Source of the DNA: Acidobacteriota bacterium
GTDB lineage: Bacteria; Acidobacteriota; Terriglobia; 20CM-2-55-15
DNA length: 52,588 bases
Direction of reading: 5' to 3'
Assembly (NCBI GenBank): GCA_022821145.1
Contig: JAJEEE010000046.1
Location: forward strand, 1-52,588
Below the pieces are notes generated by a model, which had not been told where the DNA came from, ran no database searches, and was given only the letters and a program-made list of their open reading frames with translations. This document shows, in pieces, positions 18,641 through 27,132 of this stretch. Position 1 is the stretch's first letter. Every line of letters begins with the position of its first letter. The translations under genes were made by a program, and so were the position numbers.

Positions 18641-19195
18641 CTACGCCCCCCACCGGGGCATGCCCAGGTCGATCTCCCAGAAATCCAGGACGCGCCCCAC
18701 CGTCTGGTCGACGATCTCCTCGATCGATCGCGGCCGCGTGTAGAACGCGGGCAGCGGCGGCATGACGACGGCGCCCATCCGGGAAGCGTCCGCCATCAGC
18801 CGGCAATGGCCTTCCGTGAGCGGCGTCTCCCGAAACAGCAGTACCAGGCGCCGGCGCTCCTTCAACGTGACGTCGGCGGCGCGGGTCAGCAGGTTGTCGT
18901 TCCCCGAACGGGCGATTGCGGACAACGACCGCACCGAACACGGGGCGACGACCATGCCCGCGGTCGCGAACGAGCCGCTCGAGATCGCGGCGGCCATGTC
19001 GCGAACGCCGTAGCGGCAGTCGGCCAGCGCCTCGACGTCGGCCACGGAGCGGTCGGTCTCCATGCCGATCGTGGCCTTCCCCATCTCGGTGATCACCAGA
19101 TGCGTCTCCACGTCCGGGACCCCCCGCAACAGCTCCATCATCCGGATGCCGTAGATGACGCCCGACGCGCCGGAAATGCCGATGACGAGCTTCAT
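18641..19195 (-). CDS. ubiX: Flavin prenyltransferase UbiX
   Basis: This enzyme prenylates FMN to make the cofactor of UbiD-type decarboxylases. The 184-residue protein starts with KLVIGISGASGVIYGIRM, the FMN-binding signature, has SGSFATAGMVVAPCS and later RRLVLLFRETPL, and ends with the usual DQTVGRVLDFWEID. A longer frame extends 219 bp upstream, but it runs through the DUF971 gene and lacks similarity; the ATG used here overlaps that gene's stop (ATGA). No ubiD is in the window, so the acceptor decarboxylase lies elsewhere. Confidence 0.94.
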   Translation of the reverse strand: MKLVIGISGASGVIYGIRMMELLRGVPDVETHLVITEMGKATIGMETDRSVADVEALADCRYGVRDMAAAISSGSFATAGMVVAPCSVRSLSAIARSGNDNLLTRAADVTLKERRRLVLLFRETPLTEGHCRLMADASRMGAVVMPPLPAFYTRPRSIEEIVDQTVGRVLDFWEIDLGMPRWGA

Positions 19196-19536
19196 GTCCG
19201 GATGGACGCCGCGCCCCGGCAGCTCGGGCAGGGGCACAGCCGCCGCAGGTGCTCGAAGCTGTAGATCCCCGTCCGGTGGCCGTCGCTCCACTCGAACTGC
19301 AGCGCATAGCGGCCCACCATCGCGATGCCGCGAAACTCGAGGTCGTCGGGAACGTGAATCGGCAGGATCAGGCGCTGTCCCGTGTCCTCGTCCTGGCACG
19401 ACGCGCACGGGCACTGCCCGCGAAGCACCGGGCCGCGGTAACGGCTCTCGTGACCGTCCTGCCAGACGATCATCAACTCCTGGTTGCTGACCTTCTTGAT
19501 CCGGGCGGGATCCGTCGCACCGGGGGCGGGCGTCAT
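19192..19536 (-). CDS. DUF971 domain protein
   Basis: This 114-residue protein matches the gamma-butyrobetaine hydroxylase N-terminal-like (DUF971) fold: IVWQDGHESRYRGPVLR, then CPCASC, then ALQFEWSDGHRTGIYSFEHLR and CPCPSC. The two C-x-C-x-x-C clusters could bind metal. In many bacteria a DUF971 protein sits next to or is fused with an Mrp ATPase and is thought to take part in Fe-S handling. Here it is 10 bp downstream of mrp and overlaps ubiX, so the three are probably one transcript. Its exact role is unknown. Confidence 0.87.
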   Translation of the reverse strand: MTPAPGATDPARIKKVSNQELMIVWQDGHESRYRGPVLRGQCPCASCQDEDTGQRLILPIHVPDDLEFRGIAMVGRYALQFEWSDGHRTGIYSFEHLRRLCPCPSCRGAASIRT

Positions 19537-19546
19537 CGAGCCGGTC

Positions 19547-20629
19547 CTACTCGATCTCGAGGACGGGCGCGTTGTAGTTCCGGATGCTCACCTGGGCCGC
19601 CAACTGTTCGGAGATCTGCCGGAGCACGGCGCTCGACGGGGCGTCGGGCTGCGCGACGACGATCGGCGTGCCCAGATCCGCCTGGCTCCGGATGGCCATG
19701 TCCAGGGGCACTTCGCCGAGCAACGGGATCCCCATCTCGCTCGCGGCCCGGCGCGCGCCGCCCTCGCCGAAGATCGGGTCCTTGGCGCCGCAGTGTCCGC
19801 AGATGTAGTAGGCCATGTTCTCGATGATGCCCAGAATGGGCACCTTGGTCTGCTCGAACATGCGAAGCGTCTTGACCGATATCTGGAGACCCACGTCCTG
19901 GGGCGTGGAGACGATCACGGCGCCGGTCATCGGCACCGACTGCGCCAGCGTCAGGTGCACGTCGCCGGTCCCCGGGGGCAGATCGACGACCAGGTAGTCC
20001 AGCTCGCCCCAGGCCACGTCGAACAGGCACTGCTGGAACGCCTTGTGCGCCATGGGGCCGCGCCAGATCAGCGGCTGGTCGGGCGTCTTCACGAGCAACC
20101 CCATCGACATGAACCGGAGGCCGGCGGATTCGCGCGGCACGATCTTGCCGCCGGCGTGGTCGGGCGCGCCCGTGACTCCCAGCATGATCGGCAGCGACGG
20201 CCCGTAGATGTCGCCGTCGAGCAGCCCGACCCGGGCGCCGGAGCCGGCCAGCGCGGCCGCGAGGTTGACCGCGATGGTGGACTTGCCGACGCCGCCCTTT
20301 CCGCTGCCGACCGCAATGACGTTGCGAACGTTCTCCAGCGCGCCCTTGGCCATCTGGGGCGCCGCCTGCACCTCGGCCGTCATGTTGACCTGCACGTTGT
20401 CCACGCCGGGGATGGCCTCGACGAGACGCGCGGCTTCGTCGCGCATCTGGTCCTTCACCGGGCAGGCCGGCGTGGTCAGGTTGATGTCGAAGCGGACGGC
20501 GCCGCCCTCGATGGCCAGGTTGCGCACGAACCCGAGCGTCACGATGTCCTTCTGCAGGTCCGGATCGTTGACTTTCCGGAGCTCGGCCAACACGCGTTCA
20601 TCGGAAAGCGGAGTGTTCTGGGCAGTCAT
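19547..20629 (-). CDS. mrp: Mrp/ApbC family Fe-S cluster carrier ATPase
   Basis: This 360-residue P-loop ATPase would carry Fe-S clusters to apoproteins. The N-terminal 90 residues form a MIP18/DUF59 domain with the conserved TPACPVKD cysteine. The deviant Walker A GSGKGGVGKST (residues 108-118) and DGDIYGPSLP are diagnostic of Mrp/Nbp35. A C-terminal CGHC pair in ICGHCGAKDPIFGEGG is the cluster-bridging motif. It is the first gene of a mrp-DUF971-ubiX run. It reads away from the repeat-bearing gap at 20630-21176. Confidence 0.95.
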   Translation of the reverse strand: MTAQNTPLSDERVLAELRKVNDPDLQKDIVTLGFVRNLAIEGGAVRFDINLTTPACPVKDQMRDEAARLVEAIPGVDNVQVNMTAEVQAAPQMAKGALENVRNVIAVGSGKGGVGKSTIAVNLAAALAGSGARVGLLDGDIYGPSLPIMLGVTGAPDHAGGKIVPRESAGLRFMSMGLLVKTPDQPLIWRGPMAHKAFQQCLFDVAWGELDYLVVDLPPGTGDVHLTLAQSVPMTGAVIVSTPQDVGLQISVKTLRMFEQTKVPILGIIENMAYYICGHCGAKDPIFGEGGARRAASEMGIPLLGEVPLDMAIRSQADLGTPIVVAQPDAPSSAVLRQISEQLAAQVSIRNYNAPVLEIE

Positions 20630-20773
20630 CGATCCCCTCGGGCAATGTGTCGTTCGGATGCGAACCCTCTATTGTACCGCCCGCCATCGCCGATTGCGAA
20701 CGGGGTCATGCGCTGCACGGACTTCCCCTCGCTGTGCCGGTGTCGTGGGCGTTGACGTCGGCGGAACTGAAAA

Positions 20774-20897
20774 GATCATTTTTTGGACTGAGCCTCGCTC
20801 CGCCACCTCCATGGCTGCGCCATGGAGGCGTCCACCCGCGGCGTTCCTCGCCGCGACTGGACCACGAGCGGACGAGGCGTCAGTCCAAGAAACGATC
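20774..20897. repeat. ~124-bp imperfect palindromic element (REP/MITE-like)
   Basis: The left arm (20774-20804, starting GATCATTTTTTGGACTGAG) is a near reverse complement of the right arm, which ends AGTCCAAGAAACGATC. Between them CCTCCATGG and CCATGGAGG (20806-20828) form a perfect 9-bp stem with a 5-base loop. The structure resembles a non-autonomous palindromic mobile repeat. It has no coding capacity. Confidence 0.65.
20836..20897 (+). repeat. Dispersed repeat, forward copy A
   Basis: About 62 bases from CCGCGGCGTTCCTCGCCGCG to AACGATC, also the right arm of the palindrome. It aligns with 21089-21152 over its whole length with roughly ten differences. The first 19 bases are themselves an inverted repeat around TTCCT. 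Confidence 0.7.
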
Positions 20898-20967
20898 GCT
20901 TCGTTCACGGTGTTGGCCCATTGCGAGATCTCGGCTTGCTGACGCGGCGGCCCGGAGGCCGCCTTGT

Positions 20968-20992
20968 CCATCCGCGGCGCGGGACGCCGCGG
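20968..20992 (-). repeat. Dispersed repeat, inverted 25-bp fragment
   Basis: CCATCCGCGGCGCGGGACGC continues to 20992 and is the reverse complement, with about two differences, of the first 25 bases of copy B (21089-21113). It is a partial inverted copy of the same family. Confidence 0.6.
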
Positions 20993-21088
20993 ATCCAATT
21001 GGGCGTACGGCGATGTTTCGCGTCTCCCACACGTCACGGCATGGCCCTCGATCCTACGCCGCCAACCTGCGGAACTCTCCTATAGCAG

Positions 21089-21152
21089 CCGCGGCGTTCC
21101 TCGCCGCGGATGGACAACGAGCGGAGTGAGGCGCCAGTCCAAGAAAACGATC
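21089..21152 (+). repeat. Dispersed repeat, forward copy B
   Basis: About 64 bases matching copy A (20836-20897), again from CCGCGGCGTTCCTCGCCGCG to AACGATC. It ends 25 bp from the stop codon of the TonB receptor gene, so its hairpin could also act as that gene's terminator. Confidence 0.7.
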
Positions 21153-21176
21153 TCTTCCTTTTCAACGCAGCCCGCA

Positions 21177-23963
21177 CTACACCCCCCAACGGTACCCGAG
21201 CCGCGCGTAGTAGAACCCCCCGTTGACCCCGAACGGCGTGTACGCGCTGAAGCGGTTCCCCGTGGCGCGGGCGATCGGATTCGCCTCGGGATCGTTGCCG
21301 AACACGTTCTGGGCGCCCAGGGTGAGCGTGGTGGATTCGCGGATGGGGTACGCCGCTTCCACGTCCACGACGGCGTCGCCGCGATAGACGTGGAGGTTCC
21401 TGGAATCGAACCACTCGCCGTAGTAGCTGAACCGGCCCAGCAGGCGCCAGCGCCCGAGCGACTGCCGGACGGTCGCCGTCCAGCGCGTCCCGGGAACGGC
21501 CTCCTGGAGCTCGCGGACACGCAGCGCGTCGAGCACCCCCGGATCGAACCGCGTGACGGCGGTGCCCGTGTAGTTGAACGCGAAATCGAACGTCGTGCGG
21601 CCGCCCAGGCTCGTCGGCGCGTACGTGGCGATCACGTCGATCCCGTGGGTCCGGGTTTCGAAGTGGTTGGTGAAGAACCGGAAGTTCTGCAGGTTGCGCG
21701 CGCTGGTGACGCCCTCGGAGAGCAGCCCGTCGACTTCGCCCGGGGTGAGGACGAACAACTGCGTCAAGGCGAGCCGGTCGGAGAGCCGGATCCGGAAGTA
21801 GTCGGCCGTCACGCCGAGCGGACCGGCGTCGATCACCAGGCCGAACGCGTAGTTGACCGAGCGCTCGGGCTGGAGCGGTTCCCCGCCCCGCAGCTCGGCC
21901 ACCCGAGACGTGGACGGGATCGTGCCGTTGTTGACCAGGTCCATCAGCTCGGCGTCGTACTCGGTGGAAACGTTGAACGCGTTCTGCTGGCCGGGCGTCG
22001 GCGCCCGAAAGCCGCTGCTCGCGCTCGCCCGCACCGCCACGGCCTCGGCCAGCCGGTAGCGTCCCGACAGCTTGCCGTTGATGGTGGCGCCGAAGTCCTC
22101 GAAGTCCTCCAGGCGCAGCGCGCCGCCCAGCGTCCAGGCGTCATCGCGGGCGCGCGCCTCGACCTCGCCGTAGAGCGCCGCGTTGGCGCGGCTCCAGTCG
22201 CCGGCGGCGATGGGGCTGAACCCGGGGAAGCCGTTCGAGCCCGCGCTGAAGCCTTGCGCGGCGTAGGGGCCGATCCGCCAGGAGGCCTCCTCGCCCAGGC
22301 CGATCTCGAATCGTTCGTCGCGCCATTCGGCGCCGGCGGCCAGGTGGATCCGGTCGTTGAGGGGCAGGCTGAAATCGAGGTTCAAGCCGACTTCTACCTG
22401 CCGGTAGAGGCCCGGGTCGAACGCGGTGGGCGTGGCCGGCCCCAGCGACGCATTGACCGTGTCGTAAATGAAGAAGTCCGCCTCGCTGGAACCCACGCTG
22501 GCGCTGGCGTCCCAGAGCAGTCCGCCGGCGAGTTGTCCGCGCACACCGGCCAGGAAGGACGTGTCGCGCACTTCGGCTCCGAACTGCGGCGTGAAGCCTC
22601 CCGGGAACAGCTCCTGAAAGGAAAAGCAGTCCGGATCGGCGAAGATCCGGGCCCGGGCCTCCGGATCGGGCCGCGCGGCCGCAACCGGCACCGCCGGGCA
22701 GCCGGCGGAACCGTCGGGCACGCCGTCCCGCGCATCCTGTACGTCGCCGATCAGCAGGCTCCGCCCGGCGTCGGCGCTGAAGACGGCGGCCCGCGTGTTG
22801 GGATTCCGGAAGAAGAAGCCGCCCGTCACCCGGCGGCCCGCGTAGTTCGCGTGGCCGTACGCCTGCACGCCGGCGTCGAAGAGGTGGCCGAAATTGCCCC
22901 ACAGCTTGACGTTGTCCTCGATCCGCGGCGAGCCCCAGATCTGCGCGGGATCGGCGACGGCGTCGTTGCCGGCCGCGATCAGGAGGGCCGCGTCCGCGCG
23001 CTGCACGCTGCGGCTGGTCCGTCCCGCGTACCCGTACTCCACGCTGAGGTTGGCGAACCCGGTCCGGCCCAGCGGCAGCCCGGCGTTCGCGGCCACGGTG
23101 TACGCGCCGCCGTCCCCAGCGCCGTAGCCGCCCGTGTGGACCTCGACGCTTCCGCCGGAGGCGTCGTCCTTGAGCAGGAAGTTCAGCACGCCGGCAATGG
23201 CGTCGGAGCCGTACTGGGCCGCGGCGCCGTCGCGCAGGACCTCGATCTGCCGCACCGCGATCGCAGGAATCGTCGAGATGTCGGGCCCTTGCGCCCCGTC
23301 CGCCACGCCGTTGCCGAGCCAGGTGATGACCGCGCCCCGATGACGCCGCCGGCCGTTGACGAGCACCAGCGTATGATCCGGCGCCAGGCCGCGCAGGTTC
23401 GCCGGACGCATCACCCGGGACGCGTCGCCGACGGGTTGCGGGCTGACGTTGTAGGACGGCGCGATGACCCGCAACCGGTCGCCGATGTCGGCGCTGCCGT
23501 GACTGGCGATCTCCTCGGGCGGGAACGCGTCGATCGGAACCATCGATTCGACGACCGACCGCGGCCGCGCGCGGCTGCCGACCACGACAACGGCCTGCCC
23601 TTCGAGCTCGACCGCCATCTCGACGTCGAGGGTCGTTCGAGCGCCGGCGCCGACCGCCACGTTCGTCCGCACGACCTCGCGGAAACCGGGCAGCATGAAC
23701 GCCACGTCGTAGAGGCCGGCCTCCAGCTCGGGCACGGTATACGATCCGGCGCCGTCCGTGCCGGCAATCCGGGCCGGATCGCCGTCCCCGGCGGGCCGCA
23801 CCTCCACCCGGACGCCGGCCAGGGCGAGCCCGTTCGCATCGGTGACGGTGCCGGACAGCTCGGCGGTCTGCATGCCGACGGCGCCGGATACCGGCCCCAT
23901 GCAAACGAGCGCCATCACCCCGGCGGCAAGGGTCCCCGCGGACTGCTTTCGCATGGTGTTCAT
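21177..23963 (-). CDS. TonB-dependent outer membrane receptor with carboxypeptidase-like N-terminal domain
   Basis: This 928-residue protein starts with a signal sequence (about 1-30), then a carboxypeptidase-regulatory-like beta-sandwich (about 34-115; SGTVTDANGLALAGVRVEV). A plug domain follows (VLVNGRRRHRGAVI, VEVLRDGAAAQYGSDAIAGVLNF-like segment), then a 22-strand-type beta barrel ending in an aromatic-containing strand. It would import a ligand energised by TonB. The combination is common in Acidobacteriota and Bacteroidota. It lies 31 bp downstream of a MetE-like gene on the same strand, so they are probably co-transcribed; the ligand is unknown. Confidence 0.93.
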   Translation of the reverse strand: MNTMRKQSAGTLAAGVMALVCMGPVSGAVGMQTAELSGTVTDANGLALAGVRVEVRPAGDGDPARIAGTDGAGSYTVPELEAGLYDVAFMLPGFREVVRTNVAVGAGARTTLDVEMAVELEGQAVVVVGSRARPRSVVESMVPIDAFPPEEIASHGSADIGDRLRVIAPSYNVSPQPVGDASRVMRPANLRGLAPDHTLVLVNGRRRHRGAVITWLGNGVADGAQGPDISTIPAIAVRQIEVLRDGAAAQYGSDAIAGVLNFLLKDDASGGSVEVHTGGYGAGDGGAYTVAANAGLPLGRTGFANLSVEYGYAGRTSRSVQRADAALLIAAGNDAVADPAQIWGSPRIEDNVKLWGNFGHLFDAGVQAYGHANYAGRRVTGGFFFRNPNTRAAVFSADAGRSLLIGDVQDARDGVPDGSAGCPAVPVAAARPDPEARARIFADPDCFSFQELFPGGFTPQFGAEVRDTSFLAGVRGQLAGGLLWDASASVGSSEADFFIYDTVNASLGPATPTAFDPGLYRQVEVGLNLDFSLPLNDRIHLAAGAEWRDERFEIGLGEEASWRIGPYAAQGFSAGSNGFPGFSPIAAGDWSRANAALYGEVEARARDDAWTLGGALRLEDFEDFGATINGKLSGRYRLAEAVAVRASASSGFRAPTPGQQNAFNVSTEYDAELMDLVNNGTIPSTSRVAELRGGEPLQPERSVNYAFGLVIDAGPLGVTADYFRIRLSDRLALTQLFVLTPGEVDGLLSEGVTSARNLQNFRFFTNHFETRTHGIDVIATYAPTSLGGRTTFDFAFNYTGTAVTRFDPGVLDALRVRELQEAVPGTRWTATVRQSLGRWRLLGRFSYYGEWFDSRNLHVYRGDAVVDVEAAYPIRESTTLTLGAQNVFGNDPEANPIARATGNRFSAYTPFGVNGGFYYARLGYRWGV

Positions 23964-23994
23964 CGTGACTCAACTCGACCGCCGTCCGCCGCGG

Positions 23995-25149
23995 TCAGTG
24001 AACGAAACCCAGCCTCCCGCCGGCGAGCCGGGCGCCCTCGGCCAGGGCGCGGAGCTTGGCCCATGCGATCTGCGGGTGACACCGCAATCCGAGCCCACAG
24101 TCGGTGGACGCCATGACGTTCTCGCTTCCGACGATCTTCGCGAACCGCTCGATTCGCAGCGCCACCAACTCGGGATGCTCGACAAGAGGCGTGGAGTGCG
24201 TCACCACGCCCGGCGCCAGGATCTTGCCATCCGGTAGCGGCACGGTTTCCCAGACCGCGTACTCGTGTTCGTGGCGCGCGTTCGCCGCCTCGAAGAGATA
24301 GGCCTGCGCCTTGACGGCCAACATCAGGTCGACCAGGTCGGAGAGCGGCATATCGTAGGCGTGCGGCCCGTGCCAGCTTCCCCAACAGAGGTGATACCGC
24401 ACCTGCTCTTCCGGAACGTTCCGGAGCGCGTGGTTGAGCGCTTCGATGCGCATCATCGCGTACTTCCGGTAGGCCTCCAGCCCCATCCGTATGCCGATCC
24501 GGTCCCAGAGCGCCGCCAGCCAGGCGTCGTCGACCTGCACCAGGAAGCCTGCCCCGGCGATGGCCTCGTACTCGACGCGGAGAGCGTCGGCCAACGCGAA
24601 CACGAACTCCTCGGTGTCGCCGTAGTACTCGTTCACGCGGCCCACCTCGATGCTCGCCGGCGCCGTGGTCGTGATGAAGGCGTCGGCCGCCGGACGCCCG
24701 TCCAGCGCCGATCGGAGCAGGGCGATCTCGCGTTCGAGCGCGGCCAGTCCGGTGTAGCGGATCGGGCCCCGGCACACCCAGTCCATGCGCCGCGCGGCCT
24801 GATCGGGCGTGCTGCGCGTCTGCTCGAAGAGCGTGCCGCCCTCGATCGCCCGGTCGTAGAAGTCCGCGAACTCGATCCAGTCCGCGCTGTCGCGCAGCAG
24901 CCCGAACGTGACGCCTTCGGCGCCCGGCTCGAACCCGGATACACGCGACTGGATGAAGGCGACCCAGTTGCCGCCCTTCGTGAGCTCCCCCTCGTTCACG
25001 ATGTCGATGCCGGCCGCGCGCTGATGGCCCACGACGTCCCGGACGGCGGCTTGCAACGCATCCTCGGGCATGTCGCCGGTCCACGCGTCGATCGGGCCGG
25101 GCAGGGCGCCCACGTGGGTCGTCAGGATCTTCTCGGTGCTGCGTCTCAT
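23995..25149 (-). CDS. MetE-like zinc-dependent methyltransferase family protein
   Basis: This 384-residue protein matches only the C-terminal catalytic half of cobalamin-independent methionine synthase. It begins TTHVGALPGPIDAW, and carries the zinc ligands in the usual order: His and Cys in RYHLCWGSWHG, Glu in YLFEAANARHEHEY, and Cys in ASTDCGLG. Full MetE is about 750 residues, so the N-terminal domain is absent. Related short proteins act on other thiols or methyl donors, for example in coenzyme M-type or sulfur compound metabolism. The substrate is unknown; the downstream TonB receptor hints at an imported compound. Confidence 0.85.
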   Translation of the reverse strand: MRRSTEKILTTHVGALPGPIDAWTGDMPEDALQAAVRDVVGHQRAAGIDIVNEGELTKGGNWVAFIQSRVSGFEPGAEGVTFGLLRDSADWIEFADFYDRAIEGGTLFEQTRSTPDQAARRMDWVCRGPIRYTGLAALEREIALLRSALDGRPAADAFITTTAPASIEVGRVNEYYGDTEEFVFALADALRVEYEAIAGAGFLVQVDDAWLAALWDRIGIRMGLEAYRKYAMMRIEALNHALRNVPEEQVRYHLCWGSWHGPHAYDMPLSDLVDLMLAVKAQAYLFEAANARHEHEYAVWETVPLPDGKILAPGVVTHSTPLVEHPELVALRIERFAKIVGSENVMASTDCGLGLRCHPQIAWAKLRALAEGARLAGGRLGFVH

Positions 25150-25301
25150 GTGGACTTCACTGGATAATAGCTTCAGACCGTTCCATCGGCGGCGGCAAGG
25201 CGAACCAGAATGTCGCCTGGGCTCGGAGCCTGTCCTTGTTTCCTTGCAATCTCCATATTAAGGAATCAAAATTTTCCTGTCCCATGGCACGGAGGAACCC
25301 G

Positions 25302-25526
25302 ATGCTCGCCAAACTGACATCCAAGAACCAGTTGACCCTGCCCAAGGCCGTAACCGCAACGGTCGAAGCCACCGAGTACTTCGACGTGACCGCGGAAAAC
25401 GGGCGCATCGTGCTGACGCCCGTACGCGTGAATCGCGCCGGCGCCGTGCGCGCCAAACTGGCCGAGCTCGGACTTTCGGACGCGGACGTGACCGCCGCGG
25501 TGCGCTGGGCGCGTTCGCGCGAATGA
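25302..25526 (+). CDS. AbrB/MazE-type antitoxin
   Basis: This 74-residue protein has a SpoVT/AbrB swapped-hairpin domain at its N-terminus (LAKLTSKNQLTLPKAV) and a helical C-terminus that would bind the toxin. The frame is open further upstream, but GGAGG at 25290-25294 fixes the ATG at 25302. Its stop overlaps the toxin start (ATGA), the usual order of antitoxin then toxin. AbrB-type antitoxins autorepress their operon together with the toxin. Confidence 0.85.
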   Translation: MLAKLTSKNQLTLPKAVTATVEATEYFDVTAENGRIVLTPVRVNRAGAVRAKLAELGLSDADVTAAVRWARSRE

Positions 25527-25963
25527 CGCCCTCGCGTCTGGTTCTCGACACGAACGTCCTGTTGTCGGCGCTCTTGTTCCATACCGGCACGCTGTCTTGG
25601 TTGCGCGGCGCTTGGCATTCGGACCGCATTCGGCCGCTGGCCAGCCGGCAGACCACGGCCGAGTTGATCCGCCTGCTCGGCTATCCCAAGTTCGCGCTCG
25701 ACGATGACGATGCCCGCGACCTTCTCGCCGACTACCTGCCGTTCTGCGAAACGGTGGCCGTACCAGACACGCTGCCGGCTGTTCCCGAATGCCGGGATCC
25801 CTTCGACCGTCCGTTCCTGGCACTGGCACTGGCCGGCCGCGCCGACGCGCTCGTCACCGGGGATGGCGACATCCAGGCGTTGGCGGGAGCTTTCGCCGTG
25901 CCTATACTCTCCCCCGCCCGACTGCGGACGTGGCTGGATCGAGAACGCAAAACGAAGACATGA
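25523..25963 (+). CDS. PIN domain toxin (VapC-like ribonuclease)
   Basis: This 146-residue protein has the PIN core: Asp9 in LVLDTNVLLSALL, a central acidic residue in TTAELIRLL, and the later acidic cluster in DPFDRPFLALAL and VTGDGD. These would bind Mg2+ for RNA cleavage. The COG1569-like pattern (TNVLLSALLF, ADALVTGDGDI) differs from classical VapC. It is translationally coupled to the AbrB-type antitoxin and ends 54 bp from the convergent murB. Confidence 0.87.
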   Translation: MTPSRLVLDTNVLLSALLFHTGTLSWLRGAWHSDRIRPLASRQTTAELIRLLGYPKFALDDDDARDLLADYLPFCETVAVPDTLPAVPECRDPFDRPFLALALAGRADALVTGDGDIQALAGAFAVPILSPARLRTWLDRERKTKT

Positions 25964-25988
25964 CGCCATGCACGTGATGCGGCCGTCA

Positions 25989-26005
25989 GCCGCGCCTTGC
26001 GCGGC
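25989..26005. terminator. 7-bp GC stem-loop between convergent genes
   Basis: GCCGCGC and GCGCGGC form a perfect stem with a CTT loop between the ends of the PIN gene (25963) and murB (26018). There is no T tract, so it may stall transcription from both sides without being a classic intrinsic terminator. Confidence 0.45.
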
Positions 26006-26017
26006 AAACGCCGCCGA

Positions 26018-27121
26018 CTACGCCGACACCGCCCCGAACCGCCGCACCACGTCATCCGGGAATCCGACGAACGCGGGCTCGGGACGCAGCCGGACGCCGA
26101 AACCGGCTTCGACGCCTTCCTGGATCTCGCCGGCGAAGCTCAGCACGTCCGACGCGGACGCGCCGCCGCGGTTGATGAGCGCCAGCGTGTGCTTCGTCGA
26201 CAGCCCCACCCGTCCGCGGCGCGTTCCCTTCCCGAACCCGGCCCGCTCGATCAGCCATGCGGCGGGCAGCTTCACGCCGCCGTCGGCCGGATAACGCGGG
26301 CACGCCGCTCCGGCCGCGGCGTCCACGCCGTGCGCAGCGGATTCGTCGACGATGGGGTTCTTGAAGAACGACCCGGCGCTTCGGACGTCCGCATCGCCGT
26401 CGGTCAGGAGCATGGCCTTGGACGCGCGAATCCGGCGGACGGCGTCGCGGACGTCCCGCAGGCTCGGCGGGGCGGCGCGCCCATCGAACGCGCGCGCCAC
26501 GTCCGGGTAGCCGATCGCCGGCGGCGCATCGTCCCGAAGGACGTACGTGACGGAAAGCACGACGTAGCGGCCGCGCGCGGTCGTGTTGAAGACGCTCGTC
26601 CGATAGGAGAATCCGCAATCCGCGGCCGAGAGCTCGACGACGTCCGCGGTCTGCCGATCATAGGCGCGAACCCTCGCGATCACGTCGGAAACCTCCTGTC
26701 CGTAGGCTCCGACGTTCTGGATGGGCGTCGCCCCCACCCATCCGGGGATGCCGCTCAGGCACTCGATCCCGGCCAGGCCCCGCCCGACGCAGGCGGACAC
26801 CAGCGAGTCCCAGTTGACGCCGGCGCCGGCGGTGACGCGCGTCGTTCCGTCGCCGGCTTCGGTGAATGTCACGCCGCCGATCGCCGCGGCGAGGACCAGG
26901 CCGTCGAACCCGGCGTCGGACACCAGCAGGTTGCTCCCGCCGCCGAGGACGAGCCGGGGCCAGCCGGCGTCCCCGGCCACCTCCAGGGCTTCGACGAGGG
27001 CGTCCTCCGTCGACGCCCGGGCGAACCGGCGCGCGGGTCCGCCGATGCCGAGTGTTGTCAACGGCGCGAGGCGTATGTTTTCCTGGACCGGGATCACCGC
27101 GCCCCGAGTGTAGCAGCCCAT
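26018..27121 (-). CDS. murB: UDP-N-acetylmuramate dehydrogenase
   Basis: This enzyme reduces UDP-GlcNAc enolpyruvate to UDP-MurNAc in cell wall synthesis. The 367-residue flavoprotein shows TTLGIGGPA, the FAD-binding LVLGGGSNLLVSDAGF and GIPGWVGATPIQNVGAYGQE, the type I loop with Tyr in FSYRTSVF, and the catalytic Ser in RSAGSFFKNP. A GTG at 27097 (VIPVQENIRLAPL) is a plausible alternative start and would leave room for the TACACT box upstream; the ATG at 27121 lies only 11 bp from the divergent symporter start. It stands alone, not in a wall-synthesis cluster. Confidence 0.94.
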   Translation of the reverse strand: MGCYTRGAVIPVQENIRLAPLTTLGIGGPARRFARASTEDALVEALEVAGDAGWPRLVLGGGSNLLVSDAGFDGLVLAAAIGGVTFTEAGDGTTRVTAGAGVNWDSLVSACVGRGLAGIECLSGIPGWVGATPIQNVGAYGQEVSDVIARVRAYDRQTADVVELSAADCGFSYRTSVFNTTARGRYVVLSVTYVLRDDAPPAIGYPDVARAFDGRAAPPSLRDVRDAVRRIRASKAMLLTDGDADVRSAGSFFKNPIVDESAAHGVDAAAGAACPRYPADGGVKLPAAWLIERAGFGKGTRRGRVGLSTKHTLALINRGGASASDVLSFAGEIQEGVEAGFGVRLRPEPAFVGFPDDVVRRFGAVSA

Positions 27122-27132
27122 CGATTGCGATC

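Larger units (their letters stand above)
20630..21176. other. 547-bp gene-free stretch with dispersed repeats
   Basis: This interval between mrp and the TonB receptor contains no credible gene: short frames in it have no start context or family features. It holds at least four fragments of one repeat family in both orientations plus a strong hairpin, listed separately. The remaining sequence shows nothing I can name. Confidence 0.7.

Noticed and set aside
18641-19414. The longer 257-codon start for ubiX
   Set aside because: The first 73 codons lie inside the DUF971 gene in another frame, and UbiX proteins start at the KLVIGISGASG segment.
20964-24116. A 1050-codon open frame on the plus strand
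   Set aside because: It is antisense to the TonB receptor gene and starts in the repeat region; no family features.
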